Assembly (NCBI RefSeq): GCF_001305575.3
Contig: NZ_CP012373.2
Coordinates: 620,001-684,000, forward strand
Origin: Beggiatoa leptomitoformis
GTDB lineage: Bacteria; Pseudomonadota; Gammaproteobacteria; Beggiatoales; Beggiatoaceae
DNA: 64,000 bases
Direction: 5' to 3'
The notes beneath the pieces were generated by a model, which was not told where the DNA came from, did not search any database, and saw nothing but the letters and a program-made list of their open reading frames with translations. Positions within the stretch are counted from its first letter, which is position 1, and every line of letters starts with the position of its first letter. The translations under genes were made by a program, and so were the position numbers. Positions 27,288 to 36,123 of this stretch are shown here, one piece after another.

Positions 27288-28262
27288 ATGACAACTGATA
27301 CCTTATCAGTCAATAATGACTCCACAGTGATAGAACAAACAATTGTTGCGTCCCCAAAACCCTCTCGCCGTTTTATAACGAGATTGGCTGATTGGGTATA
27401 TGATAATATATTATATTTTATAGTTTTTCCCTTGGTTATAATTGGTTTAATCGTCCTTGTTTGGACGCGTATTTTTGTGGTTGTCCATTCTGGAGAGGCG
27501 GGGGTTTTATATCGCTTGTTTACGTCTGGCACTGTTACAAACTATGTGTATCCTGAAGGGTTACAAGTTATTAATCCTTTTAATACCATGACTATTTATA
27601 ATGTGCGTGTACAGATTCTTTTACATGATTTTGAAGTATTAACAAATCGTGGTTTACCAATTACTTTACGCCTTGCTATTCGTTTTCGTCCTATTTATGA
27701 ATTAATTGGTGTTTTACACAAAGAAGTGGGTCCTGATTATCCAAATAAAATTATTCTGCCTCAAATTGAATCTGTGTTGCGTAAACGCATTGGTAAATTA
27801 ACCCCTGAAGATGTTTATACCAATAAAGCAGGCGTTTTGAATGAGATTATAGCGCAAGCCATTGAAGAAGTTGGGCAAAAATTTGTCATTATTGACGAAA
27901 TTATTATTAGAACTGTTGCCTTGCCGCCAGCAGTCAAATCGGCTGTTGATGCTAAATTAGTCAATGAGCAACAATATCTTGCTTACGATTTTATTTTAAA
28001 ACGTGAAGAGCAAGAGGCAGAACGGAAACGTATTGAAGCAACAGGAATGCGTGATTTCCAGAAAATTGTTTCAGAAACGCTCAATCAACAAATTTTAGAG
28101 TGGCACGGCATTCAAGCAACATTGGACTTAGCCAAGTCAGATAATGCTAAAGTGGTTGTTATCGGTAAGGGAGATAATGGACTTCCCTTAATTTTAGGGT
28201 TGGATGATAAAACACCATCGGTTGCAACGGATGCAAAATCTAGTGATGACGTTAAGAAGTAA
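27288..28262 (+). CDS. SPFH/band-7 (prohibitin-like) membrane protein
   Basis: 324 residues: a cytoplasmic N-tail (1-45), one TM helix (ILYFIVFPLVIIGLIVLVW), then an SPFH domain (VHSGEAGVLYRLFTSGTVTN, YPEGLQVINPFNTM). A helical coiled-coil part follows (AVDAKLVNEQQYLAYDFILK, EEQEAERKRIEATG). Prohibitin-like proteins oligomerise into rings that organise membrane microdomains and regulate proteases. It precedes the biosynthetic genes by 35 bp on the same strand. It might be the first gene of that transcript or simply a neighbour; nothing in the sequence decides. Confidence 0.9.
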   Translation: MTTDTLSVNNDSTVIEQTIVASPKPSRRFITRLADWVYDNILYFIVFPLVIIGLIVLVWTRIFVVVHSGEAGVLYRLFTSGTVTNYVYPEGLQVINPFNTMTIYNVRVQILLHDFEVLTNRGLPITLRLAIRFRPIYELIGVLHKEVGPDYPNKIILPQIESVLRKRIGKLTPEDVYTNKAGVLNEIIAQAIEEVGQKFVIIDEIIIRTVALPPAVKSAVDAKLVNEQQYLAYDFILKREEQEAERKRIEATGMRDFQKIVSETLNQQILEWHGIQATLDLAKSDNAKVVVIGKGDNGLPLILGLDDKTPSVATDAKSSDDVKK

Positions 28263-28297
28263 TCTCATCATACCTTTAAGACCAAGAGGATTGTTAA

Positions 28298-29740
28298 ATG
28301 GGATTTCAGCGCATTTTTAAACTGCCAATACTGGAAAATACGCTCAGTGACGGAAACGTCACTTGTACATATAATGAAATCCCTGCATTTTTTGCACATC
28401 TCGATGGTTTTTTTCAACAAAAACAGATTTATCCACAGACAGGTATCGCCGTTGAGTTTGTCAATTCCACCGTTAGTGCGCTGATATTATTGTATTTATT
28501 GGATAGGAATTATAGCTTTTTTCTTTTTCCACCAACGGCACAACGTTCTGTGTTGCCCGCCTTCTGTCATTATCACCTGTTGATTCAGCCAACGGCTGAG
28601 AGTCTTGCTTGTTCACCCGAGCAGTTCATTACTATTACTATAAATCCTGATTATGATGCTACCTTGCCATCGTTACCCGAGGGAAGATTGTATTTACGTA
28701 CATCAGGCAGTATGGGAATGGCAAAAATTGTCGAACATACACATACAGCATTACTCCAAAATGCATGTCATTGTGTTGAACGATTTCAACTAACTGCTTT
28801 AGATAAAGTTTTTCTCCCCGTCCCTATTTTTCACATGTATGGTTTAGGTGCAGGTTTCTTACCCGCTGTGCTAGCAGGAGCTTGCATAGAATTACAAGAT
28901 AAAACAAATATTTTTCGGTATTTAGCTACGGATAAACGCTTTCAGCCTACTGTGGTTTTCTTAACCCCTACATTGTGTAAGCTCTTGTTAAAAGGTTGTC
29001 AATCCTCACGAAATTATCGTTTGATTGTCAGCGCGGGTGATAAGATGCCGAGTGCATTATTTAGTGAGTTTAGCGAAAAATTTGGCTTATTGGTTAATTT
29101 ATATGGCAGTACAGAAATGGGGGCTGTTGCAACCTCAGTTTTAACTGATACACTCGATAAACGTGCAAGTGGTCATTTACAATTAATGCCAACGGTTGCC
29201 GTACTCTTAGCCGATAAGACCTTACAAAAAGAAGTGGAAATTGGTGAGTTATGTTTGCAATATTTACAGGGGTTTACCCGTTATATTAATGAAAAAGGGC
29301 AGGCGTTTTCTGTAAATGCGTCTGTATGGTTTAAAACGGGTGATTTAGCAAGTCTATTACCAGAAGATTATCTTGTCGTTTGGGGTCGTTGTGACCATAG
29401 TATCAATCGACGCGGTTTCTTGATTGTATTTGCAGAAATAGAAAAGGCAATGGAAACCCTGACAGGTATAGAAAAGGCGGTTATTGTGCCTCTTGATATG
29501 GAAAGTACACAAGGACAAGCAATTTGTGCTTACTGTACTACAACTGATGACACATGGCATTCATCACAAATCCGTGAAGCCTGTTTTACTATATTGCCAC
29601 CGTATGCGGTGCCTGATGAAATTGTGGTTATACATGAGATGCCCGCTTTACCCAGTGGTAAAGTAGATAGGCAAGCCCTGACCAGAGAAGCAGGCTCAAA
29701 AAATCTACAATTTTCTACAATCCTTAATATGAATAAATAG
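28298..29740 (+). CDS. AMP-forming acyl/aryl ligase (carrier-protein loading)
   Basis: 480 residues of the adenylate-forming superfamily. The motifs are: P-loop LYLRTSGSMGMAKIVEHTH, core A5 LYGSTEMGAVATS, A7 WFKTGDLA, A8 GRCDHSINRRGFLIVFAEIE, and A10 LPSGKVDRQAL with the catalytic Lys. Such enzymes activate a carboxylic acid as acyl-AMP and pass it to a phosphopantetheine thiol. The carrier protein gene starts 10 bp downstream, so that is the likely acceptor. With a chorismate lyase in the same set, 4-hydroxybenzoate is a good candidate substrate, in the manner of mycobacterial FadD22 with Rv2949c; this is inference. The first 60 residues match the family only weakly. Confidence 0.88.
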   Translation: MGFQRIFKLPILENTLSDGNVTCTYNEIPAFFAHLDGFFQQKQIYPQTGIAVEFVNSTVSALILLYLLDRNYSFFLFPPTAQRSVLPAFCHYHLLIQPTAESLACSPEQFITITINPDYDATLPSLPEGRLYLRTSGSMGMAKIVEHTHTALLQNACHCVERFQLTALDKVFLPVPIFHMYGLGAGFLPAVLAGACIELQDKTNIFRYLATDKRFQPTVVFLTPTLCKLLLKGCQSSRNYRLIVSAGDKMPSALFSEFSEKFGLLVNLYGSTEMGAVATSVLTDTLDKRASGHLQLMPTVAVLLADKTLQKEVEIGELCLQYLQGFTRYINEKGQAFSVNASVWFKTGDLASLLPEDYLVVWGRCDHSINRRGFLIVFAEIEKAMETLTGIEKAVIVPLDMESTQGQAICAYCTTTDDTWHSSQIREACFTILPPYAVPDEIVVIHEMPALPSGKVDRQALTREAGSKNLQFSTILNMNK

Positions 29741-29750
29741 GTGATAGTTT

Positions 29751-30014
29751 ATGGAAAATGAAAAAATTATTGAACAACTGCGCGAAATTATTGCAAATCG
29801 TTTAGATGTCAATTTACGTCTGGAAGAAGTTGACGCACAAATATCCTTGTTTGAAGGTGGCTTAGGACTAGATTCAATCGCTATTATGGAGTTTATCAGC
29901 CTGATTGAAGACGGTTTTGGAATTAAGTTTGGTGAAGATGAATTGAACATGGATTATTTTAAAAATCTTGATACCGTCGCTCAATTTGTTTCTAACAAAT
30001 TAACTGTACACTAA
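29751..30014 (+). CDS. Acyl/peptidyl carrier protein
   Basis: 87 residues with a four-helix carrier fold and the phosphopantetheine attachment Ser in GGLGLDSIAIMEFISLIED. Acidic helix 2 (MEFISLIEDGFGIKFGEDEL) is typical for recognition by a transferase and synthetases. Located 10 bp after the ligase gene, it probably carries the starter acyl group to the stand-alone condensation domain. It is distinct from fatty-acid AcpP in sequence and context. No phosphopantetheinyl transferase gene is in the window. Confidence 0.92.
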   Translation: MENEKIIEQLREIIANRLDVNLRLEEVDAQISLFEGGLGLDSIAIMEFISLIEDGFGIKFGEDELNMDYFKNLDTVAQFVSNKLTVH

Positions 30015-30038
30015 AACAATATAAACCGTATTGTTTTA
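30012..30038. other. Stem-loop between carrier protein and radical SAM genes
   Basis: TAAAACAATA (30012-30021) pairs with TATTGTTTTA (30029-30038) around a 7-nt loop, overlapping the carrier-protein stop codon. It could be a weak attenuator or a processing site setting the expression ratio between the highly needed carrier protein and the next enzyme. Confidence 0.6.
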
Positions 30039-30073
30039 AGCCTGTTATAACTGTCATGTAAAGGGCGTTTTTT

Positions 30074-31345
30074 ATGATTAACACCAGAAAAGAGAATCCA
30101 TATTGGGAACCTTCTCGTAAAGGATTCATTACCAATTATCCTAACTTTTTACATTGGAAAAAGTTGGATGTTGATGAAATGCAGAGTGATAGACCCCTAA
30201 ATCTGTATGTCCATAGCCCTTTTTGTGCGCAACGTTGTTCTTATTGTTACTATCGGACAATTACGGGTAGCCGCAAGTCTGAAGTGGATAGATATGTTGA
30301 TGCTTTATGTCGTGAAATTACGCTTGCAAATGAGCGTTTTGGTTTAAATAAACGTCCCATTAATTCCGTTTATTTTGGGGGCGGCACGCCAACCTTATTG
30401 GCGGGTGACAATTTAAAACAAATTACAGACACTTTACGGCAACATTTTAATTTAGATAATGCTGAATTTACCGTTGAAGGTGAACCTGTCACCCTCACAG
30501 AAAAAAAGGCGGAAATTTTAAAAGAATTAGGTGTTAACCGTATTAGTTTGGGCGTGCAATCACTATCAGACGACATCATCAAACTGTCTAACCGTCAAGA
30601 TACAGAAGCTAAGGTCTTACGTGCCATTGAATTTGCTAAAAGCACGGGGGCTGTTGTTAATATCGATTTAATGAGCGGTCTAGCGGGTGAAAAACCCGAA
30701 ACATGGGAATACAGCGTTAATCGTGCTTTAGAAACGGGTGTACACAGCATCACGGTGTATAAGATGGAACTGTACACTAACACACAATACTTTATTGAAG
30801 TGCGCAACGACACGCTACAACTTCCTTCAGATGAACAAGAACTCTCATTCATGCAATATGCCTTAGATAAGTTTGAGGCGGCGGAGTATCGTCCATGGAG
30901 TTTCTTCACGTTCACTAAAGAAGGACGTTATACCCACGTACACGCGCCTAGTATTTGGCGAGGTGACGACTGTTTTTCCTTTGGTACGTCTGCGTTTGGA
31001 CGTTTAGGTGATTGGGTTTATCAGAACAGTAACGATGCTGATAAATATATTGAAATGCTTGAAGCAGGCGAATTACCCATTAATCGTGGACATCATTTAA
31101 CCGCTTTGGACCAAATGATTCGTGATGTTGTGTTAGGCATTAAATTGATTCATTTAGATTTATCTGCTTTCCAGAAAAAGCATGGTTTTAAATTGAACAG
31201 CCTCTGTGGTGCTGAAATTGAAACGTTAAAAAATGATGGGTATATAACTGTTTCTGAAAATGAAATTGTATTAACCCCTAAGGGTATTCTACACGGTGAT
31301 TATGTTGGCAAGAGTCTTGGTAAACGATTAGCCGAGATGTATTAG
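30074..31345 (+). CDS. HemN/HemW-like radical SAM enzyme of the biosynthetic cluster
   Basis: 423 residues. The 4Fe-4S site is Cys51, Cys55 and Cys58 in HSPFCAQRCSYC (CX3CX2C). The SAM-binding block YFGGGTPTLL and the HemN landmarks NRISLGVQSLSDDIIKL and VVNIDLMSGLAGE follow, then a C-terminal HemN-type winged-helix region (IRDVVLGIKLIHLDLSAF). A HemN role in haem synthesis is unlikely, given its place between a carrier protein and a sulfotransferase. HemN-like proteins in natural-product clusters act as class C methyltransferases or cyclopropanases. The reaction here is unknown. It is not an anaerobic sulfatase-maturing enzyme, since the extra Cys-rich domains are lacking. Confidence 0.9.
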   Translation: MINTRKENPYWEPSRKGFITNYPNFLHWKKLDVDEMQSDRPLNLYVHSPFCAQRCSYCYYRTITGSRKSEVDRYVDALCREITLANERFGLNKRPINSVYFGGGTPTLLAGDNLKQITDTLRQHFNLDNAEFTVEGEPVTLTEKKAEILKELGVNRISLGVQSLSDDIIKLSNRQDTEAKVLRAIEFAKSTGAVVNIDLMSGLAGEKPETWEYSVNRALETGVHSITVYKMELYTNTQYFIEVRNDTLQLPSDEQELSFMQYALDKFEAAEYRPWSFFTFTKEGRYTHVHAPSIWRGDDCFSFGTSAFGRLGDWVYQNSNDADKYIEMLEAGELPINRGHHLTALDQMIRDVVLGIKLIHLDLSAFQKKHGFKLNSLCGAEIETLKNDGYITVSENEIVLTPKGILHGDYVGKSLGKRLAEMY

Positions 31346-31354
31346 TTTACTTAG

Positions 31355-31387
31355 GGAGATGGTAAGCCTTTCCCCTTTATCATCTCC
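31355..31387. other. Stem-loop after the radical SAM gene
   Basis: GGAGATG (31355-31361) pairs with CATCTCC (31381-31387), extended by four more pairs (31362-31365 with 31377-31380) around an 11-nt pyrimidine-rich loop. There is no T tract. It may be an intercistronic stabiliser or weak terminator. Confidence 0.6.
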
Positions 31388-31420
31388 AACTAATTACTTA
31401 CACTATAATAAGTTAGCACG

Positions 31421-32125
31421 ATGTTAATCTCCAATACACACCAATTTATTTTTTTCCACGTTGCGAAAGTAGCAGGAATTAGTATTCGAGAAGCACTTAA
31501 AGCGTATGTGCAAGAGCCTGACATTTTTAAAATAAAACGACCCACTAAAATCCTTAATGGACAAGTAAATCCGCTTTACACCATGTGGGAAACGATGTTG
31601 CTACACGCTAGAGCTTGCGACGCAAAAAAAGCCTTACCTGTACAATTTAAACAATTTTATAAATTTGCTTTTGTCCGTAATCCGTGGGATTGGCAAGTGT
31701 CTATGTATCATTTTTTACTCAAAGAAACGACTAACCCACGTTATGAACTCGTTAAATCTTTTCCCAATTTTGAGACTTATTTAGAATGGGTTATCCAAAC
31801 AAAAAAACCCTTTCCTAAAGGGGCAACCAAATTGCAAAAAGAAGTATTAACTGATGAAAAAGGCAATTTACTGGTTGATTATATAGGACGTTATGAAACA
31901 CTTACCCACGATTTTCAACAAATTTGCCAAGCATTACAATTAACAAATACCGTATTGCCACATTTAAATCAAAGTAATCGTATTGATTATAAAACTTACT
32001 ATACCCCTTATACACGTCAATTGGTTGCAGACCACTTTGCAGAAGACATTGCTTTATTTGGCTATCAATTTGACGGGATTTGCTCACCTATTCAACCACT
32101 CTCAATTGAAATAGTTAGCCTATAA
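31421..32125 (+). CDS. Sulfotransferase (PAPS-dependent), first copy
   Basis: 234 residues of the Sulfotransfer_2-like group. The 5'-phosphosulfate loop is FFHVAKVAGISIREAL and the 3'-phosphate-binding segment FAFVRNPWDWQVSMYHFLL. The C-terminal part (DYIGRYETLTHDFQQICQAL, then YTRQLVADHFAEDIALFGYQ) matches carbohydrate/small-molecule sulfotransferases of bacteria. It would transfer sulfate to a hydroxyl in the cytoplasm. The next gene starts 4 bp downstream. It is not closely similar to the second sulfotransferase at 44374, so two different acceptor sites are possible. Confidence 0.9.
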   Translation: MLISNTHQFIFFHVAKVAGISIREALKAYVQEPDIFKIKRPTKILNGQVNPLYTMWETMLLHARACDAKKALPVQFKQFYKFAFVRNPWDWQVSMYHFLLKETTNPRYELVKSFPNFETYLEWVIQTKKPFPKGATKLQKEVLTDEKGNLLVDYIGRYETLTHDFQQICQALQLTNTVLPHLNQSNRIDYKTYYTPYTRQLVADHFAEDIALFGYQFDGICSPIQPLSIEIVSL

Positions 32126-32129
32126 CCTT

Positions 32130-33071
32130 ATGAAAAATATAAAATATCTACTTAGTATATCCTTCTGTACTATCAGTCTATTAAATCAGGTTTACGCCGC
32201 AGAAGACGTGACAACCCCTGTTGCAGGAGAAACGGCATGGATATCTAACGGGGAAAAACTGGGCAAATGGTGGGTTAAAAATCCCTTAAAAGTAGAGTCT
32301 TTACCCGATACGTGGTTATACCATGTAGATTTGTCTTACGCCTATTCTAAACAAGGTGGCAATCTTGATGCAGAAAGTCATAAGGCAAAACTAAATTTTA
32401 TTCTGAGAAAGCAACTATTTACCTCAGAAACAACCTATGATTTAAATAAGCGTGATACAACGGTCAATCTCACAGAAACTAACATTCTTACTCACGATTA
32501 CTATTTTCGCCAAGGTTTTCGCTATGCACTGTTAGATAACCTAGAAGCGGCAGTCGGCTATGCACAAGAGAAAAACACAACGAAGTACCTAGATAAACGC
32601 GAAACATATTATGGTGGTTTACGTTATTCCGCGTTCACTCAACCGACGTTTAGATGGAATATTGCTTTGTTTTATAATGACTCTGATATGTCATTTATGA
32701 ACAGTGCCATCCAAAAAATCAAAAAATATTCAGACTTTCCTGATGTAGCTGATTATTCTTCTGATGGCGTTAACTTATTCTCTTACTTAGATTGGGATAT
32801 AACCGATACTATTAACTTCTCAAATACCGCAAGCTACGTACAGTATCTTAAGGATACAGAGTTTTACCTGTGGAATTTAGAATCAGAGCTAAGTTTTAAA
32901 CTCAGCAAGCATTTCTCCTTTACAACCTCCTATACGGTTAATTACGAGAAAAACCTGTTTATTACTAATTTAGATAACTACTTAACCAGTCGTAAAGAAA
33001 AAGGGTTAAGTTCAGGTGATATTGAAACGACAGACACTATTTTGGCGGCAGGCATTAAATTTAGTTTTTAA
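32130..33071 (+). CDS. Outer-membrane beta-barrel protein of the DUF481-like type
   Basis: A signal peptide (1-23, ending VYA) is followed by about 290 residues of alternating amphipathic strands (LYHVDLSYAYSKQGGNLDAE, KAKLNFILRKQLFTSETTYD, FSFTTSYTVNYEKNL). It ends in GIKFSF with the C-terminal Phe that the BAM machinery recognises. The pattern is like salt-induced outer membrane proteins (DUF481). It lies 4 bp after the sulfotransferase and could be an outlet or a structural barrel tied to the pathway; the role is inference. No TonB-dependent plug is present. Confidence 0.8.
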   Translation: MKNIKYLLSISFCTISLLNQVYAAEDVTTPVAGETAWISNGEKLGKWWVKNPLKVESLPDTWLYHVDLSYAYSKQGGNLDAESHKAKLNFILRKQLFTSETTYDLNKRDTTVNLTETNILTHDYYFRQGFRYALLDNLEAAVGYAQEKNTTKYLDKRETYYGGLRYSAFTQPTFRWNIALFYNDSDMSFMNSAIQKIKKYSDFPDVADYSSDGVNLFSYLDWDITDTINFSNTASYVQYLKDTEFYLWNLESELSFKLSKHFSFTTSYTVNYEKNLFITNLDNYLTSRKEKGLSSGDIETTDTILAAGIKFSF

Positions 33072-33173
33072 TATATTTTTGTCAGAAATAGAAATCCTAA
33101 TAAAATAGTGAAATAGACCTGCTAAGTTGCAAAAACTAGCAGGTTTTCAGATAACTATCACTCAAATAGCTCA

Positions 33174-33773
33174 ATGGAGTCACTGGGAATGTGTGCTGAA
33201 GACTGGGATAATCCTGAACGCTATTTACCCTCTGCTTATAGTGAACGGGTCACTATCATGCAAGATGCGCTAACACTCACAAAGTTAAGCCCTTTTCAAC
33301 GGATATTATTGATAACGGATGGCACATTAACCGAATTACTCGAAGCCTACTTACAAGAGCCAATTATTGTTATTAAACTTGCTGAAACGATGTTAGATAG
33401 CACAGAAGCTATTCCTGCATTAGAAATAAATATCGGGCAAAAAATTATCAAGCGCGACATCTTATTACAAGGCAAAGAAACAGGAAAAAACTGGTTATAT
33501 GCTGAATCGGTTATCGTGCCAGACCGTTTAGAAGCATCGTTTAGGGAACAACTACTTGGCAGTAAAACACCTATAGGTAAGTTGTGGCTGGCTCATCGCT
33601 TGGAAACATTTAAAGAGAAATTAACCTTTACGGCAGAACCAGCAGGAGAATTGGCCGATTTCTTTAAAGTTGTAACAACGGACACTTTGTTATCACGTAC
33701 TTATCGTGTTTTCTCTCAACGTCTAGCAATTATGATGATTACAGAAAAATTCCCACAGCAATTTTATTTATAA
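33174..33773 (+). CDS. Chorismate lyase of the DUF98/Rv2949c type
   Basis: 199 residues matching the chorismate pyruvate-lyase fold: RILLITDGTLTELLEAYL, EPIIVIKLAE, the strand KRDILLQGKETGKNWLYAES with a conserved Arg, and SKTPIGKLWLAHRLETFKEK. Such enzymes cleave chorismate to 4-hydroxybenzoate and pyruvate. UbiC does so for ubiquinone and Rv2949c for phenolic glycolipids. Because it sits between the barrel protein and the condensation protein, away from ubi genes, a specialised pathway role is more likely. It may start at ATG 33174 or ATG 33189; neither has a strong RBS. Confidence 0.85.
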   Translation: MESLGMCAEDWDNPERYLPSAYSERVTIMQDALTLTKLSPFQRILLITDGTLTELLEAYLQEPIIVIKLAETMLDSTEAIPALEINIGQKIIKRDILLQGKETGKNWLYAESVIVPDRLEASFREQLLGSKTPIGKLWLAHRLETFKEKLTFTAEPAGELADFFKVVTTDTLLSRTYRVFSQRLAIMMITEKFPQQFYL

Positions 33774-33852
33774 AGCAGTTGGGTCGTTTGCAATAAATAA
33801 CCTATTATATCCATCAATAAAAATTATAAGCTACTGTTTTATAAAAAATATA

Positions 33853-35376
33853 ATGAATACAAATAATAGCCAAGACCTGCTACAAACTTTACAACAGCAA
33901 CAGATTACCTTGAGGTTAGAAGGCGAGCGGTTGCTTTATGATGCTCCTAAAGGTGCATTATCGCCTGCATTATTACAACAAATCCGTGAACATAAAACTG
34001 AACTAATTCAATTATTACGTGCGCAAGCTACACAACCACGCTACGCGCTCCCTTCTTTTCCTCAATTACGTTTTTGGACGTATCAACAGAATGATCTGAG
34101 TGATACCTTTCATAACTTGTCTTATTCCTTACGTTTACACGGTAAAATTGATTGTATTGCGTTAGAGAAAAGTTTATACGCCATCATACAACGGCATGAA
34201 TTGCTCCGCACCGTATTACAAAAGATAGATAATAAATTACAACAGGTTATTTATTCAACGGGCGTACTCGATATGCAGATTATCGAGCTACAACCTGTTG
34301 ATTCATCAATGCAAAACCTTGAAAAGCTCATTAAAGCAGAATTAGATATTCCCTTCGATTTGGCAAATACTGTTCCGTTACGAGTGCGCTTGTTTATCCT
34401 TGCTGATGATGAAGCTATTTTATTTTTTTGTATTCATCATATTATTTTTGATGATTGGTCTAGCCATCTTCTTTTACAAGAAATAGTCAATTTTTACCAA
34501 CACTTTCATAGCAATAAACCAATAACCTTACCAAAATTAACAGCACAATATGCTGATTATGCCCAATGGCAACAGCAACAATTAATCCAGCCTGAGTTAT
34601 TAGCCTTAACTATACAATATTGGCAACACTGGTTAGCAAATTCACTACCCACCCTAAAACTGCCTGTTATTGCAAACTATTCAGCCAGTGACTATCAAAC
34701 GCATATTTATTCTTATGAGTTATCACCACAACTCACTCAACAGTTAAAAAAGCTTTGCCAACAAACAGAAACAACTTTGTTTACATTGATTATTGCCACA
34801 TTAGGGGCATTGTTTCAGCGTTATAGTGATGATGATGCTGTTGTATTTGCAGTGCCTATGGCAATGCGTCAACAACAACAATTTGAACCGTTGTTTGGAA
34901 GAATTGGGGGAATGCTAGCATTACGCATTGATGTCAAAAAATCCGATTCATTTTTAGAGTTAATTCAAACGACTAAGCAATCAATGTTACACACTTTAGA
35001 ACATCAATCTGTCCCTTTTGAACAAATCAGTTACCATTTGTCCCCCACAGAACGCCCAAAAAAGCCGTTATTTCAAGTATTAGTCAGTTTTTTACTGATG
35101 TCTCTACAACAACAAGTTACCTTACCCGATTTGCAGATTCAATCTATTGAACACGCAGAAACCCACATGCGTTTGGCAATGGGGCTTGTGGCATGGGAAG
35201 AAAAAACACCGACTGGTAATTACTTAAAATGGTCATGGCAATATCGCACTGCCTTATTCGAACCAGCAGTTATTGCCCAACTACATGAAGATTTTTTACA
35301 GTTATTAATGGATTTAATGCGTAATCCTCAGAAAAAGTTAAGTGATTTATCCTCTTTTCAATCCCGTTCTCTGTGA
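33853..35376 (+). CDS. Stand-alone NRPS condensation domain with TubC-type docking domain
   Basis: Residues 1 to about 58 look like a TubC N-terminal docking domain (LLQTLQQQQITLRLEGERLL, then LSPALLQQIREHKTELIQLL), which binds the C-terminal end of a partner synthetase or carrier. The rest is one condensation domain (SFPQLRFWTYQQNDLSDTFH, HELLRTVLQ, VPLRVRLF, AVPMAMRQQ, SVPFEQISYHL). The catalytic motif reads HHIIFDDWS near residues 193-201. Both His and the first Asp are kept, but Gly of HHxxxDG is replaced by Asp. It probably joins the starter acyl on the free carrier protein to the amino acid on the NRPS at 36525. Confidence 0.92.
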   Translation: MNTNNSQDLLQTLQQQQITLRLEGERLLYDAPKGALSPALLQQIREHKTELIQLLRAQATQPRYALPSFPQLRFWTYQQNDLSDTFHNLSYSLRLHGKIDCIALEKSLYAIIQRHELLRTVLQKIDNKLQQVIYSTGVLDMQIIELQPVDSSMQNLEKLIKAELDIPFDLANTVPLRVRLFILADDEAILFFCIHHIIFDDWSSHLLLQEIVNFYQHFHSNKPITLPKLTAQYADYAQWQQQQLIQPELLALTIQYWQHWLANSLPTLKLPVIANYSASDYQTHIYSYELSPQLTQQLKKLCQQTETTLFTLIIATLGALFQRYSDDDAVVFAVPMAMRQQQQFEPLFGRIGGMLALRIDVKKSDSFLELIQTTKQSMLHTLEHQSVPFEQISYHLSPTERPKKPLFQVLVSFLLMSLQQQVTLPDLQIQSIEHAETHMRLAMGLVAWEEKTPTGNYLKWSWQYRTALFEPAVIAQLHEDFLQLLMDLMRNPQKKLSDLSSFQSRSL

Positions 35377-35386
35377 GCGTATTTTC

Positions 35387-36004
35387 ATGACAACATCTAC
35401 TACTGTAAACCCTTTATTTATTGAACAAAATAGTCAAACATTAGCCGCGCGTTATGACGCATTGGCAAAAACGTATGACCAACAATCTCAAGATTATGTT
35501 GGACGTGAACAAACCGCTGATTTATTAATGAAGTATGTGGATAAACAAGCGTGTATTTTAGATGCTGGTTGTGGCACTGGGTTGGTCGGACAATATTTAA
35601 ATACGAAAGGATTTATTGGATTAGAAGGGTTGGATATTTCAGCGGGTATGTTAGCGGAAGCAGAAGCAAAACAGTGTTATCAAGCCTTATCGCAACAAAC
35701 CTTAGGTGAACCCCTTACTTTTGCGGATAATACCTTTGATGCGATTATTTGTATTGGTACATTTGTTCGTTCTCACGCGCCCAGCCGTACGTTAGACGAA
35801 TTTATTCGCATCACACGTTCTGGTGGGTATATTCTTTTCACGTTGCGCCCAGAATTTTATGAAAGCAGTGATTTTAAAGAAAAAATAACGGATTTAGAAC
35901 GACAGAACCAATGGAAGCGCGTTGAAATAACTGACCCTTTTCCCAGTGTTAGCACGGAAAACGTAACTGTTTATATTCAAATATGGGTTTATCAGGTTGA
36001 ATAA
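35387..36004 (+). CDS. Class I SAM-dependent methyltransferase
   Basis: 205 residues with a Rossmann-like SAM fold: motif I LDAGCGTGLVGQYLN, motif II LEGLDISAGMLAEAEAK, the post-II segment FADNTFDAIICIGTFVRSHA and GGYILFTLRPEFY. Start ATG 35387 is 10 bp after the condensation gene; the frame is open to 35342 but that start overlaps the previous gene. Substrate unknown; O- or C-methylation of the cluster product is likely. It is separate from the methyltransferase domain built into the NRPS. Confidence 0.9.
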   Translation: MTTSTTVNPLFIEQNSQTLAARYDALAKTYDQQSQDYVGREQTADLLMKYVDKQACILDAGCGTGLVGQYLNTKGFIGLEGLDISAGMLAEAEAKQCYQALSQQTLGEPLTFADNTFDAIICIGTFVRSHAPSRTLDEFIRITRSGGYILFTLRPEFYESSDFKEKITDLERQNQWKRVEITDPFPSVSTENVTVYIQIWVYQVE

Positions 36005-36110
36005 GTGCGTTGTGTGTGGGGTAAGCTATATTGAAATTCAGGAAATAGTAATTTCGCTACGAAAAAAGAAATCAACTTAACTATTATTATAAATTTGTTT
36101 TAACTGATTT

Positions 36111-36115
36111 AGGAG
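36111..36115 (+). promoter_or_regulatory. Ribosome binding site deciding a TTG start
   Basis: AGGAG lies 8 nt before the TTG at 36124 and is the best Shine-Dalgarno match near this gene. The next ATG (36139) is 23 nt away, too far for it. Confidence 0.75.
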
Positions 36116-36123
36116 AAAAACGT

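Noticed and set aside
30074-31345. Radical SAM protein as the sulfatase-maturing enzyme (anSME)
   Set aside because: anSMEs have two extra 4Fe-4S clusters in a C-terminal Cys-rich domain. This protein has only the CX3CX2C site and HemN-type C-terminus.
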